Origin: an uncultured Clostridium sp.
Lineage (GTDB): Bacteria > Bacillota > Clostridia > Lachnospirales > Lachnospiraceae
Reading direction: 5' to 3'
Assembly: GCF_900547735.1 (NCBI RefSeq)
Contig: NZ_URHZ01000009.1
Coordinates: 1 to 64,000, forward strand
DNA: 64,000 bases
The notes under the pieces were generated by a model, which had not been told where the DNA came from, did no database searches, and was given only the letters and a program-made list of their open reading frames with translations. The position numbers and the translations under genes were made by a program. This document shows, piece by piece, positions 8,716-16,743 of this stretch (within the stretch, counting starts at the first letter, position 1; each line of letters starts with the position of its first letter).

Positions 8716-10623
8716 TTATGTGGTTTCTTTTCCTTCCTCTTTCGTCAGCCTCCAAATGGTGGTTCTGCTGACCCCCAATAGCTTTGCAATCTGTTCCCGA
8801 TTGTATGAAAATATCCTTTTGAATGCCCCGACCACCTCTGCACTGACCCCCTTTTCTTCATAATCGTACAAATCCAAAATATTTTTCTTCAGATTCTCCT
8901 CACCTACCGCGCGGATCATACACTTTTTCAAAAGAGCATCGTTATACCTTGCCGACTGTTTCAGGTAGAGACAGAACCTCTCGCATACATTCTGAAGTTC
9001 CCGTATATTTCCCGGCCAATGGTACAGCATAAGAATTTCCCTCACCTCATCGGTAAGCTCAATCTGGCCGATACTAACATCACTTTTCTTTTTATAAAAG
9101 AAGTTGAAAAGCTCTATTACATCCGTCTCACGTTCCCGTAACGGCGGTATGACCAGCATCAGAACATTCAAGCGGTATAGTAAATCCCTTCTGAACGCCG
9201 CCTCATCCATTTCCTCCAGACGTTTATTAGTCGCCGCGATAATACGCACATCCACCGGGATAATACGTTCTCCTCCGACATGCATAATTTCCTTTTCCTG
9301 AAGTACGCGGAGCAGCCGCGACTGAAGCGCCGGGGAAAGCTCTCCTATTTCATCCAGAAACAACGTCCCGTGATTTGCCAGTTCAAACAATCCCTTCTTC
9401 CCGCCCTTTCTGCCTCCGGTAAACGCTCCCTCATCATACCCAAATAATTCTGTTTCCAGAAGGTTCTCCGGTAAAGCCGCGCAGTTCACGGCGATAAAAG
9501 CCTCGTTTTTCCTTCTGCTCTGGTTATGGACGCTCTGGGCAAAAATCTCCTTTCCGGTTCCCGTTTCCCCGTAAACCATCAGATTTGACTCACTGCCTGC
9601 ATAAACCCTGGCATCTTCAATACAAATCCGAATGGCCGGTGAGGAACCTATGATATCCGGAAAACTCCTTTTAGCATGGAATCCTTTTTCCTTTCTCTGC
9701 TTCTCCTCCTTCTCACGCTGTCCGATCTGACGTTTTAACTCCTCCAGGTAATACATGATAATGACTGCACCGTCAAACTGAGAATGCCTGTTTTCCAGGC
9801 GTACAATATTGCAGAATACTTCTTGATCCCCCAGCTTTACGATTTTTATAGACTCCTGCTGGCTGCCCCAGACGAATTCATTCATTTTTAGCCTGGGCAG
9901 AATTTGATCCAGATAGGAATATTTAAGCTTTTCGCGTTCTACTCCAGCCAGCTCCGTTGCTTTATGATTAAAGTCAATGACCCGGCAAAGGCTGTCAACG
10001 AGAAAAATCCCGTTGACGCTGCACTGAAGAAGAGCATTGATATACTGATTCTTTTTTCTCTCTTTTTCCAATTCTCTGGCCAGTTTTTTCGCTTCCGCTA
10101 TTGCGTCCAGGATACAGTTGAAACTGGGATAAATCGGCACTGTTTCCTTCTCCAACTGTTTTCCCACCTCGACCGCATGTGTTGCTCCGACAATGACATC
10201 CGAATCACTGCACGCCAACGCTTCCCGCAGTTCCTCCGTGTCTTCGTAGACGATGTTCTCGACCTTTCGGCCGGCCATCATTAAGTACTCCTGCATATTT
10301 TTCGACAATGGCTGCTTATAGGTGACAACCGCCGGTGATTTACCTATTTTAAATCCCTTTTCAACAGCCATTAGATAATCGAATTCCGTGATATGATACT
10401 GCACGATCGGAACATGAAACGCGGCTGCGGCGATCTGGGCATTCGCCCCCGTCGCAATCGCAACGTCCGAACACTCAATCGTTTTTCTCTTCTCCTCTTC
10501 AAGAATCTCTGTTCTCAGCCCTTCCACAACGGTGAATTCAACTTCATCATCCTGATAGGATTCCAGAACCTCCCTCACCATCCGATCTACTTCTTTATAG
10601 GTAATGCAGCATATCCTTATCAT
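8716..10623 (-). CDS. PrpR-like sigma-54-dependent transcriptional activator
   Basis: This 635-residue regulator has a PrpR_N-type sensor domain (about 1-175), a PAS domain (about 195-300), the sigma-54 AAA+ domain (about 325-560), and a C-terminal Fis-type helix-turn-helix (REQIAKLLGVSRTTIWRL). Walker A is GETGTGKE (352-359), Walker B GTLFLDEIGE (419-428). The sigma-54 contact loop reads GAFTGG (399-404) instead of the usual GAFTGA. PrpR_N domains sense small metabolites such as 2-methylcitrate. It reads in the same direction as the dctP operon, which has a perfect sigma-54 promoter downstream, so it is almost certainly that operon's activator. Confidence 0.93.
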   Translation of the reverse strand: MIRICCITYKEVDRMVREVLESYQDDEVEFTVVEGLRTEILEEEKRKTIECSDVAIATGANAQIAAAAFHVPIVQYHITEFDYLMAVEKGFKIGKSPAVVTYKQPLSKNMQEYLMMAGRKVENIVYEDTEELREALACSDSDVIVGATHAVEVGKQLEKETVPIYPSFNCILDAIAEAKKLARELEKERKKNQYINALLQCSVNGIFLVDSLCRVIDFNHKATELAGVEREKLKYSYLDQILPRLKMNEFVWGSQQESIKIVKLGDQEVFCNIVRLENRHSQFDGAVIIMYYLEELKRQIGQREKEEKQRKEKGFHAKRSFPDIIGSSPAIRICIEDARVYAGSESNLMVYGETGTGKEIFAQSVHNQSRRKNEAFIAVNCAALPENLLETELFGYDEGAFTGGRKGGKKGLFELANHGTLFLDEIGELSPALQSRLLRVLQEKEIMHVGGERIIPVDVRIIAATNKRLEEMDEAAFRRDLLYRLNVLMLVIPPLRERETDVIELFNFFYKKKSDVSIGQIELTDEVREILMLYHWPGNIRELQNVCERFCLYLKQSARYNDALLKKCMIRAVGEENLKKNILDLYDYEEKGVSAEVVGAFKRIFSYNREQIAKLLGVSRTTIWRLTKEEGKETT

Positions 10624-10739
10624 TCGTTCCCCCGCCCTTCTCTTTCATCGCAGCCGGTATAATCAGTATCCCACAATGTTTATACACAGGGACATCTTAT
10701 CTCTGCAAATTTTTCTCAACCGAATGTATTTTCCAATAT

Positions 10740-10768
10740 ATTATACACTACTTTCATATGATTGAGAA
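10740..10768 (-). promoter_or_regulatory. candidate sigma-A promoter of the PrpR-like regulator
   Basis: On the minus strand TTCTCA and TATAAT are separated by 17 bp, giving a transcript start about 110 bases before the regulator's ATG. The -10 is perfect and the -35 is weak. The rest of the 10624-10945 gap is AT-rich and I see nothing else certain in it. Confidence 0.45.
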
Positions 10769-10945
10769 TTCTTTTAAAAATAAAACGAGAAGTCAACTAT
10801 CGTGTGATATTTCATCGAATTATCATAAGAACTCCTGATAACTAAAGAAAGGCGGACATGCCGAGATAATTTTTACATTCCCGGCCGTCAACTTCTACCA
10901 ATAATTACCATTAATTTTTTCATTTATTTTATAATTTTGGGCCTT

Positions 10946-11539
10946 TTACTGCTTCCTCCTCCGAAACTCCATCCCTTCATACGTCCTGACCGGGTTCCCC
11001 CGTTCCAGCCGGTTGTGCTCCATCCAGGCCAGGTTCTTTTCCTTCCTGTCGCAGTCCAGATTCCGTTCGGCCAGGATCTCACAAAGCCGGTTCATGGCAA
11101 GCTGTTTATTCATATGCTGGCTCCTGGCCTGTGTGGACACCACGGCGGTTCCGGTGGGGATATGGATCACCCTGACCCCCGTCTCCACCTTATTTACGTG
11201 CTGTCCTCCCTTTCCACCGCTTCGGAATGTCTCATAACGCACCAGTTTTTCCTCTGTAATTCTCTTCTCTTCCTCTATGACACTGATATCCACATACCAG
11301 TTTTTTCTTTTATGATCCGGCCGGTACGGACTTTTACAGATCCACAGCACACTGCCCTCCAACCCGCGCAGCTCCCGGCTGGTGTCAAAACGGATGGATG
11401 TAAATCCGCCCTTTCTCTTTCCCTGCACAAAGTCAATCAGCTTTATGTCGGGATATTCCCGTTTCAGCGCTTCGTAGAGAAGTCCAACCGCCAGTTCACA
11501 TTCTGCCGGGCCCTGCCCGGAACTTAACTGAATTCTCAT
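10946..11539 (-). CDS. prfH: peptide chain release factor H
   Basis: This 197-residue protein is the short release-factor homologue PrfH. It has the class I peptidyl-hydrolysis domain with SGGKGGQHVNKVETGVR (GGQ at about 111-113) and the basic C-terminal tail EGMEFRRRKQ, but lacks the codon-recognition and anticodon-mimic domains of RF1/RF2. It would hydrolyse peptidyl-tRNA on ribosomes that cannot decode normally. ATG 11539 is preferred: its ribosome site AGGTGG overlaps the TAG stop of the RNA-ligase gene, which indicates translational coupling. A GTG at 11548 is the other option. Confidence 0.93.
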   Translation of the reverse strand: MRIQLSSGQGPAECELAVGLLYEALKREYPDIKLIDFVQGKRKGGFTSIRFDTSRELRGLEGSVLWICKSPYRPDHKRKNWYVDISVIEEEKRITEEKLVRYETFRSGGKGGQHVNKVETGVRVIHIPTGTAVVSTQARSQHMNKQLAMNRLCEILAERNLDCDRKEKNLAWMEHNRLERGNPVRTYEGMEFRRRKQ

Positions 11540-11548
11540 ATCCGCCAC

Positions 11549-12622
11549 CTACCCTTTATACGTAATCAGGGGACGGAAAGCGGCCGCCACCTCGATGAGT
11601 CCCCAGTCCTTTAATGACTGAATCACCTGTTCCACATTCTTGTACGCCTCCGGCGCCTCCTGAAACAGCAGGTTTGTGTCGTGGCATACCACGCGGCTTT
11701 TCCACTCCGTCGTTCGGATGGAGTCCCGGTCGTACTTTTTATCAATCCGGCTTTTGCAGATGCTTCTGGCCCATTTGCGCCCGGCCCCGTGTGACAGGGA
11801 ACCAAGAGAAATTTCCGTATTCTCCGACGGCAGACAGAGATAAGTTCTGCTCCCCCTTGAACCCGGTATCACAACGGCCCCCTGTTTTGCCGAAACACTT
11901 CCCTTCCGGTGCAGCCAGCCCTCCTCCGTCCGTTCCAGATAGTTATGGCAGCACTCCAGAAGTTTTGTGGGCCGGGCATTCACTCCCACGCAGTCCAGAA
12001 GTTTTGACGCCGTAACCTCTCTGTTTCTGGCCGCCCACAAAAGAGCCCGTTCATGCTCCGCCAGATAGGCATAAGCCTCCGCACTTCCTTCCTCCAGGCC
12101 CTCCGGCCGGAAATAACGCTTTAAAATCTCCTGCCCGTAACCTCTGGAACCACTGTGAATCAAAAGGAGCACCCGGTCCCTCTGCAGACCCAGCCGTTCC
12201 GCCGTTTCTTTCTCAAACACCTCATCCACGCACTGGAATTCAGCAAAATGATTACCTGAACCAATCGTTCCCAAATCCAGGATAGGGCACTCCTCTTCAT
12301 ATGGATTTTCGGCGGGTATATCCCTCAGTTCCCTGATGTAGCTGAGTCTGGATACCCATTTATCCTGACGGAATTTCTTAAGCTTTACGCCCGTGTCAAA
12401 AAGACTCATCCCGCAGCCGATATCATTTCCAATCAGGTGGGGGTAAAACCTGCCGCAGCTTAGAACCGCGATTCCCACCGGTGATTTTCCCGGATGCAGA
12501 TCCGGCAGCCCCACAGTCCTTACTACTCCCGGAAGACGCGATACTCCCTCCAACTGGTCCTTTGCCGCCTGTTCAATCCAATTGTTGCCGCTGCTGATTA
12601 ATATGCAATTTTCACTTTTCAA
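11549..12622 (-). CDS. RtcB-family RNA ligase (RtcB2 type, PrfH-associated)
   Basis: This 357-residue protein is shorter than canonical RtcB but keeps the active-site signatures: IGNDIGCGM with metal-binding Asp67 and Cys70, GTIGSGNHFAE (His125), LIHSGSRGYG (His156), HRKGS near 238 and SLSHGAGR (His278), ending RPLITYKG. RtcB joins 2',3'-cyclic phosphate or 3'-phosphate RNA ends to 5'-hydroxyl ends using GTP and Mn. The form next to prfH has been linked to rejoining 16S rRNA cut in the decoding centre, while PrfH frees the stalled peptide. TTG 12622 has AAGGAG nine bases upstream. The long 5' leader looks like an attenuator. Confidence 0.92.
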   Translation of the reverse strand: MKSENCILISSGNNWIEQAAKDQLEGVSRLPGVVRTVGLPDLHPGKSPVGIAVLSCGRFYPHLIGNDIGCGMSLFDTGVKLKKFRQDKWVSRLSYIRELRDIPAENPYEEECPILDLGTIGSGNHFAEFQCVDEVFEKETAERLGLQRDRVLLLIHSGSRGYGQEILKRYFRPEGLEEGSAEAYAYLAEHERALLWAARNREVTASKLLDCVGVNARPTKLLECCHNYLERTEEGWLHRKGSVSAKQGAVVIPGSRGSRTYLCLPSENTEISLGSLSHGAGRKWARSICKSRIDKKYDRDSIRTTEWKSRVVCHDTNLLFQEAPEAYKNVEQVIQSLKDWGLIEVAAAFRPLITYKG

Positions 12623-12713
12623 ATTTCAATTCTCCTTCATAAGCCGACAGGTTCTCCGGCGCCTTCAGGGCGTTTTCGGGCCATTTTTGCGGAATCACCC
12701 TGAAAAAAGGTAC

Positions 12714-12738
12714 AAAAAAAACACGACAACAAGCCGTG
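12714..12738 (-). terminator. intrinsic terminator inside the rtcB-prfH leader (attenuator)
   Basis: On the minus strand CACGGC-TTGTT-GTCGTG forms a 6-bp stem with one G-U pair, followed directly by eight Ts. It lies between the 12-codon leader ORF (stop at 12785) and the ligase start at 12622, inside the same transcript. A terminator there would block expression unless read through, which is the mark of attenuation. Confidence 0.7.
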
Positions 12739-12784
12739 CGTCAAAAAATACCCTGTACGCCAGTCCCTGCCAATAAAAAAATTA

Positions 12785-12823
12785 TTATCTTGTCTTCACC
12801 TCAAAACTAAAATTTGCCAACAT
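12785..12823 (-). CDS. leader peptide MLANFSFEVKTR upstream of rtcB-prfH
   Basis: This is a 12-codon open frame (ATG at 12823, TAA at 12785-12787) with a strong ribosome site, AAGGAG, eight bases before the ATG. It lies 39 bases upstream of the predicted terminator stem and about 90 bases after the predicted transcription start. The peptide ends K-T-R, which fits the +X+ pattern known from macrolide-type stalling peptides; that match is short and could be chance. Together with the terminator it suggests that ribosome behaviour on this peptide decides expression of the ribosome-repair genes. No database match was checked. Confidence 0.55.
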   Translation of the reverse strand: MLANFSFEVKTR

Positions 12824-12917
12824 AACAACCACTCCTTTACTTATGAAGGACTTTCCGTCCCCTTATTGATAACAATGAACGATCCGCAAAACGAGCTTTC
12901 ATCGTATTCTGTTAATC

Positions 12918-12947
12918 ACTATAACTCAGATACATGGGATGCGTCAA
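12918..12947 (-). promoter_or_regulatory. sigma-A promoter of the rtcB-prfH operon
   Basis: TTGACG (-35) and TATAGT (-10) on the minus strand are 18 bp apart, each one mismatch from consensus. The predicted start near 12911 gives a leader of about 290 bases that contains the leader peptide and the terminator. Confidence 0.65.
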
Positions 12948-13072
12948 GTATATTTTTTCCTATGGCAGCATCTATGGCAGAATCTATGGCAGAATCGGCA
13001 CTGACTCAGTTCATGTCCGCGGGCCGTATTCTGTGGTTACCGTCCACAGCCGTTTTACAGCTGTCTCTCCTA

Positions 13073-13130
13073 AAAGGTCCGGGGCGCTCCGCCCTCTTTA
13101 TGGCGCTGCACTCCGGACCCGGAAATTCTC
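13073..13130. repeat. REP-like hairpin repeat, copy 1, probably the terminator of the zinc-ribbon gene
   Basis: A GC-rich imperfect palindrome (GGTCCGGGGCGC ... CACTCCGGACC) lies about 30 bases after the zinc-ribbon gene's stop. Read on the minus strand it ends in GGACCTTTT. The same sequence with small changes recurs at 21101-21163 in the same position after another gene. The rest of 12948-13161 also holds a short direct repeat (TCTATGGCAGAA twice near 12970-12995) and no gene I can support. Confidence 0.6.
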
Positions 13131-13161
13131 TGCCGCTGTTTTCGGCATTTCATTCTCATCA

Positions 13162-14367
13162 TTAAACCAGCAGAATTCTCCTTATGAGCGACATCACGGC
13201 TCCCGCCCCGCTGCAGAATAAGAGTGTGCCGCGGTGTACGTTGACTGCCGTCAGGACGGCTTTTGCCCCCGTGACAATCCCCTGCCATTGACCCACAACA
13301 CCCTCCACAGGAGGAAGCAGCGTCAGCGCCGGTCCCGCCGCGAATACGGCGGCGCCGCAGATAATAAATGGAATTAATCCTCTTCCGGTATCATATTTTT
13401 TCAGCCTGAAACCTCCGCCTGCGCCTTTTCTGGAAAGAATCCACAGGCACCATATAACTCCCATAAACAGGGAAACACCTGCAATCCCCACATAAAGCGC
13501 CAGTCCATAATTATGCTCGGCCGCTATGACGTTAATCTCTCCAAGCCCCTCACTGTATTTCAGAAAAGAGCGCGCCATAATAAGTACCATGATTCCCATC
13601 ATGAAGAATGATGCAAGCTGCATCACACGGGCGGCAATGATGACAACGCCCGCTGCTCCTTTAGCCGCCATCTCACCCAGGTCGGGACCGGAATCACCGT
13701 CTCTGTCGTCATCCTGTTCCCATCTGCGTCTGTCCCTGAGGCGTTCCTGTACCGTCAGCCGCTCCACTTCACTTTCCAGGCTGCTGATTCTGTTTTCCCT
13801 GAGTTTTTTCTCCTTTTGCTCAAGGCGCACCTCCTTTTTACCCGGACCGCTTTTTCCCGAATCCTTTGAGGAAGATGTTTTCTTAGGCCTGTCCTTCTTT
13901 CTGGAATTTGCCCGCCTCTCTGCACGGCTCTCCGCATTATCGCGTTCCTGCCGCTCCGCATTCCGCCTGGCCGTCCCCGGTTCCCCGGGCTGCCTGGAAG
14001 ATGGATCATAAACCCGGCTCCTGTATCCGCTGTCTTCAGAACTGTCGTACAGAGCAGATCTGTCATTTATAGCAGACCTGTCAATCGGTACAGTCCTGTC
14101 ATTCACACCAGACCTGTCATTCACACCGGCTCTGTCATTCACACCAGCCCCGTCATCCGAATACCTGCCATACGCCGTGCTTCGGTCTGCTGCCGCCGCA
14201 GTTTCATCTCTGCCGGCCGCAGTTTTGGGCTCTTCAAAGTTTTGAGTCCTGGCTCTTCGTCTATATGTATTTTCATGAGTGTCCGGAGACTTTCCTGTTT
14301 TCAGCAGGGCTCCGCAATTGCTGCAGAAATTCCCTGATGTCTCGTGTCCGCATTCTGGACAAATCAT
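13162..14367 (-). CDS. zinc-ribbon membrane protein with repeat linker
   Basis: This 401-residue protein starts with a double-CxxC zinc ribbon (MICPECGHETSGNFCSNCGA, Cys 3, 6, 16, 19). A long hydrophilic, charged linker follows, with 6-residue repeats of the type DRxxVN (about residues 70-105), then a Lys/Arg-rich part and about four membrane segments in the last 180 residues. Such zinc_ribbon_2 membrane proteins are common in Firmicutes and of unknown role. The repeats come from an 18-bp DNA minisatellite. No partner gene is evident; it lies head-to-head with the DUF4489-like genes. Confidence 0.75.
   Translation of the reverse strand: MICPECGHETSGNFCSNCGALLKTGKSPDTHENTYRRRARTQNFEEPKTAAGRDETAAAADRSTAYGRYSDDGAGVNDRAGVNDRSGVNDRTVPIDRSAINDRSALYDSSEDSGYRSRVYDPSSRQPGEPGTARRNAERQERDNAESRAERRANSRKKDRPKKTSSSKDSGKSGPGKKEVRLEQKEKKLRENRISSLESEVERLTVQERLRDRRRWEQDDDRDGDSGPDLGEMAAKGAAGVVIIAARVMQLASFFMMGIMVLIMARSFLKYSEGLGEINVIAAEHNYGLALYVGIAGVSLFMGVIWCLWILSRKGAGGGFRLKKYDTGRGLIPFIICGAAVFAAGPALTLLPPVEGVVGQWQGIVTGAKAVLTAVNVHRGTLLFCSGAGAVMSLIRRILLV
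14052..14159. repeat. 18-bp minisatellite inside the zinc-ribbon gene
   Basis: Six tandem 18-bp units close to CACCAGACCTGTCATTCA encode the DR-x-x-VN/IN hexapeptide repeats. The middle units are nearly identical and the edges diverged, which suggests recent expansion. Confidence 0.85.
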
Positions 14368-14698
14368 CGTATCATCCCTTTCGTAGCCTGTGTCTTCAGT
14401 TCCGGCTAATCATAACACATTGCCGGAAAAAATAACAGCGTCATTTTCTTCCTTAAAAAATCCGTAAGATTCCCTCCGTCCCTGATTTTATTATGCTGAA
14501 CAGGAACAAAGTCAGTTTCAAAGTCATTATTTTCCTTCCCGGTTCCTCCTGTTCCGGCAACTGCTCCGGCAATTTTTCGGGTACCTGAACAAGGCAATCT
14601 TCATGCATGACCAAAAAATGTAACATCCTTAGAGTTTGGCAATATACTATATTATACCAGAGAGGTAAAAAAATAGAGATTTTTATGGAGGTTCCATT
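14368..14698. other. intergenic region between divergent genes
   Basis: This 330-base stretch separates the zinc-ribbon gene from the DUF4489-like genes. It has a small inverted repeat (TTCCGGC / GCCGGAA, near 14401-14428) and an AT-rich block (near 14640-14660) that probably holds the plus-strand promoter. I could not assign clear -35/-10 boxes, and the short open frames in it have no ribosome site. Confidence 0.4.
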
Positions 14699-15235
14699 AT
14701 GAGCGATACAAACTGCAATAATTGCGAGTATGATAATAGAGAGTGTTGTGATTGTGACTGCAAATGCTACTGCGAGTGTGAAAAAACCAGACCGCTTGCC
14801 CCGAACAGAACGACTTTAAAATGCGGATGCCCAGGCGCCGTTACGCTGCCTTTAGCTACGATTGCAGGAACAAATTTTACTGTTTCTACCGTAACCGTAG
14901 ATACCAAAGGATTCCGCAAACCATGTATCAAGTTTGAATTTGCCAGCAACATTGTTACAACAGCTGCCGTTTTAACTCTTAACCTGCAGATATTCAAACA
15001 GTGCAAAAACCAGCTGGTTCCTATTCCAGTAGGTCCCGTCTGGACATTCTCCAGACTTGTTGCCATCACATCCAGCGATGCTTTCTCGTTCTTTGTATGT
15101 GACTGCGATATCTGTGACCAGGAATGCTGCACTTACAGTGTAGTTGCTACGGTTGCCGGTGTTGCTACACTCGGCGTTACTTCTATTAATAACGCAACAC
15201 TGTCCGCAATCGTTGTCGACAACGGCTGCAACTAA
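14699..15235 (+). CDS. Cys-rich DUF4489-like protein 1
   Basis: This 178-residue protein opens with a very Cys-rich, charged segment (residues 5-28 contain nine cysteines), then has a beta-rich domain resembling DUF4489. That domain carries KCGCPGAVTLPL near 42 and FFVCDCDICDQECC near 133. No signal peptide is visible. ATG 14699 follows GGAGG by eight bases. The next gene encodes a diverged paralogue sharing the VCDCD...CTYSV block. The function is unknown. The cysteine content and simple beta composition suggest a self-assembling, cross-linked structural protein such as a spore or envelope layer protein, which is inference. Confidence 0.75.
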   Translation: MSDTNCNNCEYDNRECCDCDCKCYCECEKTRPLAPNRTTLKCGCPGAVTLPLATIAGTNFTVSTVTVDTKGFRKPCIKFEFASNIVTTAAVLTLNLQIFKQCKNQLVPIPVGPVWTFSRLVAITSSDAFSFFVCDCDICDQECCTYSVVATVAGVATLGVTSINNATLSAIVVDNGCN

Positions 15236-15267
15236 TAAAATGATTTAAATGGCAGGAAGGAGAGGCT

Positions 15268-15849
15268 ATGTATTACGGTTTATTCGGACGCGGCTGTTAT
15301 CCGCGTTCAAAAACATGTAACTGCTCTCCCCGGCCATCCAGCCAACAGGGGGCAATGATTCGACCACCCGCTTTACCTAATACAAATCATTGCCTCAGTT
15401 CCGGCATGAAACTACAGGGTGGAAACAATATAAAGATTAAAAGCGCTGTTTTCGGCGGGCTTATTATACCGGAAGGCACAGAAAAGAGAGCCACATTCCA
15501 TGTGGCTTCTCTTACTCTGAATGCTTCCAGTTATAAAGAACTTCTGGTGCAGCTCAGCTTTTCCTGCAATATTATTGCCAGCAAATCGAAGATCTGCCTT
15601 CGCTTCCAGATAGTGAAGCAGGAAAAATGCCAGCCATTTTCCATACCGCTCAGCACCGGAGTATTATACTGCCGTGATATAACGGAAATGGAAGCTAATA
15701 CATTTACACTGTCGGTCTGCGATTGTGATTTAATGGCCGGCAAAGGCTGTACGTACAGCGTTTACGTCGAAAACGAAGGCGCTGAAACGGTTGGAACAGG
15801 CATCATTGCAAGCCCTGTTTTAATTGCAACCATAATAGACAGAAATTAA
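15268..15849 (+). CDS. Cys-rich DUF4489-like protein 2
   Basis: This 193-residue paralogue of the preceding protein has a shorter Cys-rich N terminus (GRGCYPRSKTCNC) but the same core: a central beta-rich region and the LSVCDCDLMAGKGCTYSVYV block near residue 150. It follows 32 bases after gene 1 with AGGAGAGG before its ATG, so the two are probably co-transcribed. The N-terminal third is different enough that the pair may form a mixed assembly rather than be redundant. The role is unknown. Confidence 0.72.
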   Translation: MYYGLFGRGCYPRSKTCNCSPRPSSQQGAMIRPPALPNTNHCLSSGMKLQGGNNIKIKSAVFGGLIIPEGTEKRATFHVASLTLNASSYKELLVQLSFSCNIIASKSKICLRFQIVKQEKCQPFSIPLSTGVLYCRDITEMEANTFTLSVCDCDLMAGKGCTYSVYVENEGAETVGTGIIASPVLIATIIDRN

Positions 15850-15873
15850 TGCCGAATATGGAGGTTTTACCCT

Positions 15874-16623
15874 ATGGCAGTTCAAAATAAATTTTACAAA
15901 TACAAAGTTACACAAATCGATATAAAAAACAACCTCATAACCTGGGAAAACAATGCTCTGCCCCTGTCCGGAATTTCCCGGATATGGACCGGCGGACTTC
16001 CACAAATGCCGTTTCCATCCGGCTTGGCCCTGATTCTGCTTTTCATCGCCTTATCAGGTCCCGGAATGATAAATACGCTGGTTATGCTGTCAATTCTGGC
16101 TGTTGGAGCGGCTGCCTGGCTGCTTCACTACAGGTCCGGCAATACGGAAAGATGGATCCATCTGGAACTTTACTCCGGGGAAATTTATTCCCTGTCTACC
16201 GGCAGCGATGACTTTATTGACCAGTTTTACGATGCTTTAAAAGAGAGCTTTTGGGGAATCAATCCTCCCGGCCATGAAATAAATTTTAATACGGACGGCA
16301 AAATAGTAAGCGCAGTGAAGGAACCGGTAAAAGAGGAACCGGTGAAAGAAACCCCCGGCATCATGGGAATCAGCGGCCAGGGTACAAAAAACAGCCAGTT
16401 GGTTTCCGAACTTCAGAAACTGTATCAGAGCTATATTAAAAAAACGGACACAAACAGTGAAATTTTAAACCTCATCAACGATGCGGCCCGGCTGATTGAA
16501 GCAAATGATCAGGATGGACTTAAGGCATCCTTTAAAAAATTTGTCCTGGCAGGCCTAATTAATGACTGCAACGATTTAGGCCTCGATTCACTTATAACCG
16601 AAATCAGGAGTTCCGTTTATTAA
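15874..16623 (+). CDS. two-segment membrane protein of unknown function
   Basis: This 249-residue protein has a short N-terminal beta-like part, two adjacent hydrophobic segments (about 48-65 and 68-88), a second soluble part (WIHLELYSGEIYSLS), a linker with VKEEPVKETP repeats, and a helical C-terminal region (about 165-249). It lies 24 bases after the DUF4489-like pair, behind a GGAGG site, and ends before a strong terminator, so it completes a three-gene unit. I do not recognise the family. The context suggests a membrane partner of the Cys-rich proteins. Confidence 0.65.
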   Translation: MAVQNKFYKYKVTQIDIKNNLITWENNALPLSGISRIWTGGLPQMPFPSGLALILLFIALSGPGMINTLVMLSILAVGAAAWLLHYRSGNTERWIHLELYSGEIYSLSTGSDDFIDQFYDALKESFWGINPPGHEINFNTDGKIVSAVKEPVKEEPVKETPGIMGISGQGTKNSQLVSELQKLYQSYIKKTDTNSEILNLINDAARLIEANDQDGLKASFKKFVLAGLINDCNDLGLDSLITEIRSSVY

Positions 16624-16674
16624 GTTCAATTTTAAAACATTCGAAACTCACCCGCAGTGTCCTAAATACACGCG

Positions 16675-16708
16675 AAAAAGCAGCTATTTTTACTAAAAGC
16701 TGCTTTTT
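16675..16708. terminator. bidirectional terminator between convergent genes
   Basis: A perfect 11-bp stem, AAAAAGCAGCT / AGCTGCTTTTT, with a 12-nt loop gives T runs on both strands. It ends the DUF4489 unit on the plus strand and the hydrolase gene on the minus strand. Confidence 0.85.
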
Positions 16709-16743
16709 GCAGGTAAACGCGCCGGTGAAGGTACAGGAAACTT

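Noticed and set aside
12838..12903. 21-codon frame upstream of the ligase leader peptide
   Set aside because: It would start within about 10 bases of the transcript start with no ribosome site; only the following 12-codon frame has one.
12866..13165. 99-codon plus-strand open frame between the ligase gene and the zinc-ribbon gene
   Set aside because: No ribosome site, low-complexity composition caused by a short direct repeat, and it runs antisense over the ligase promoter and through a REP-like hairpin.
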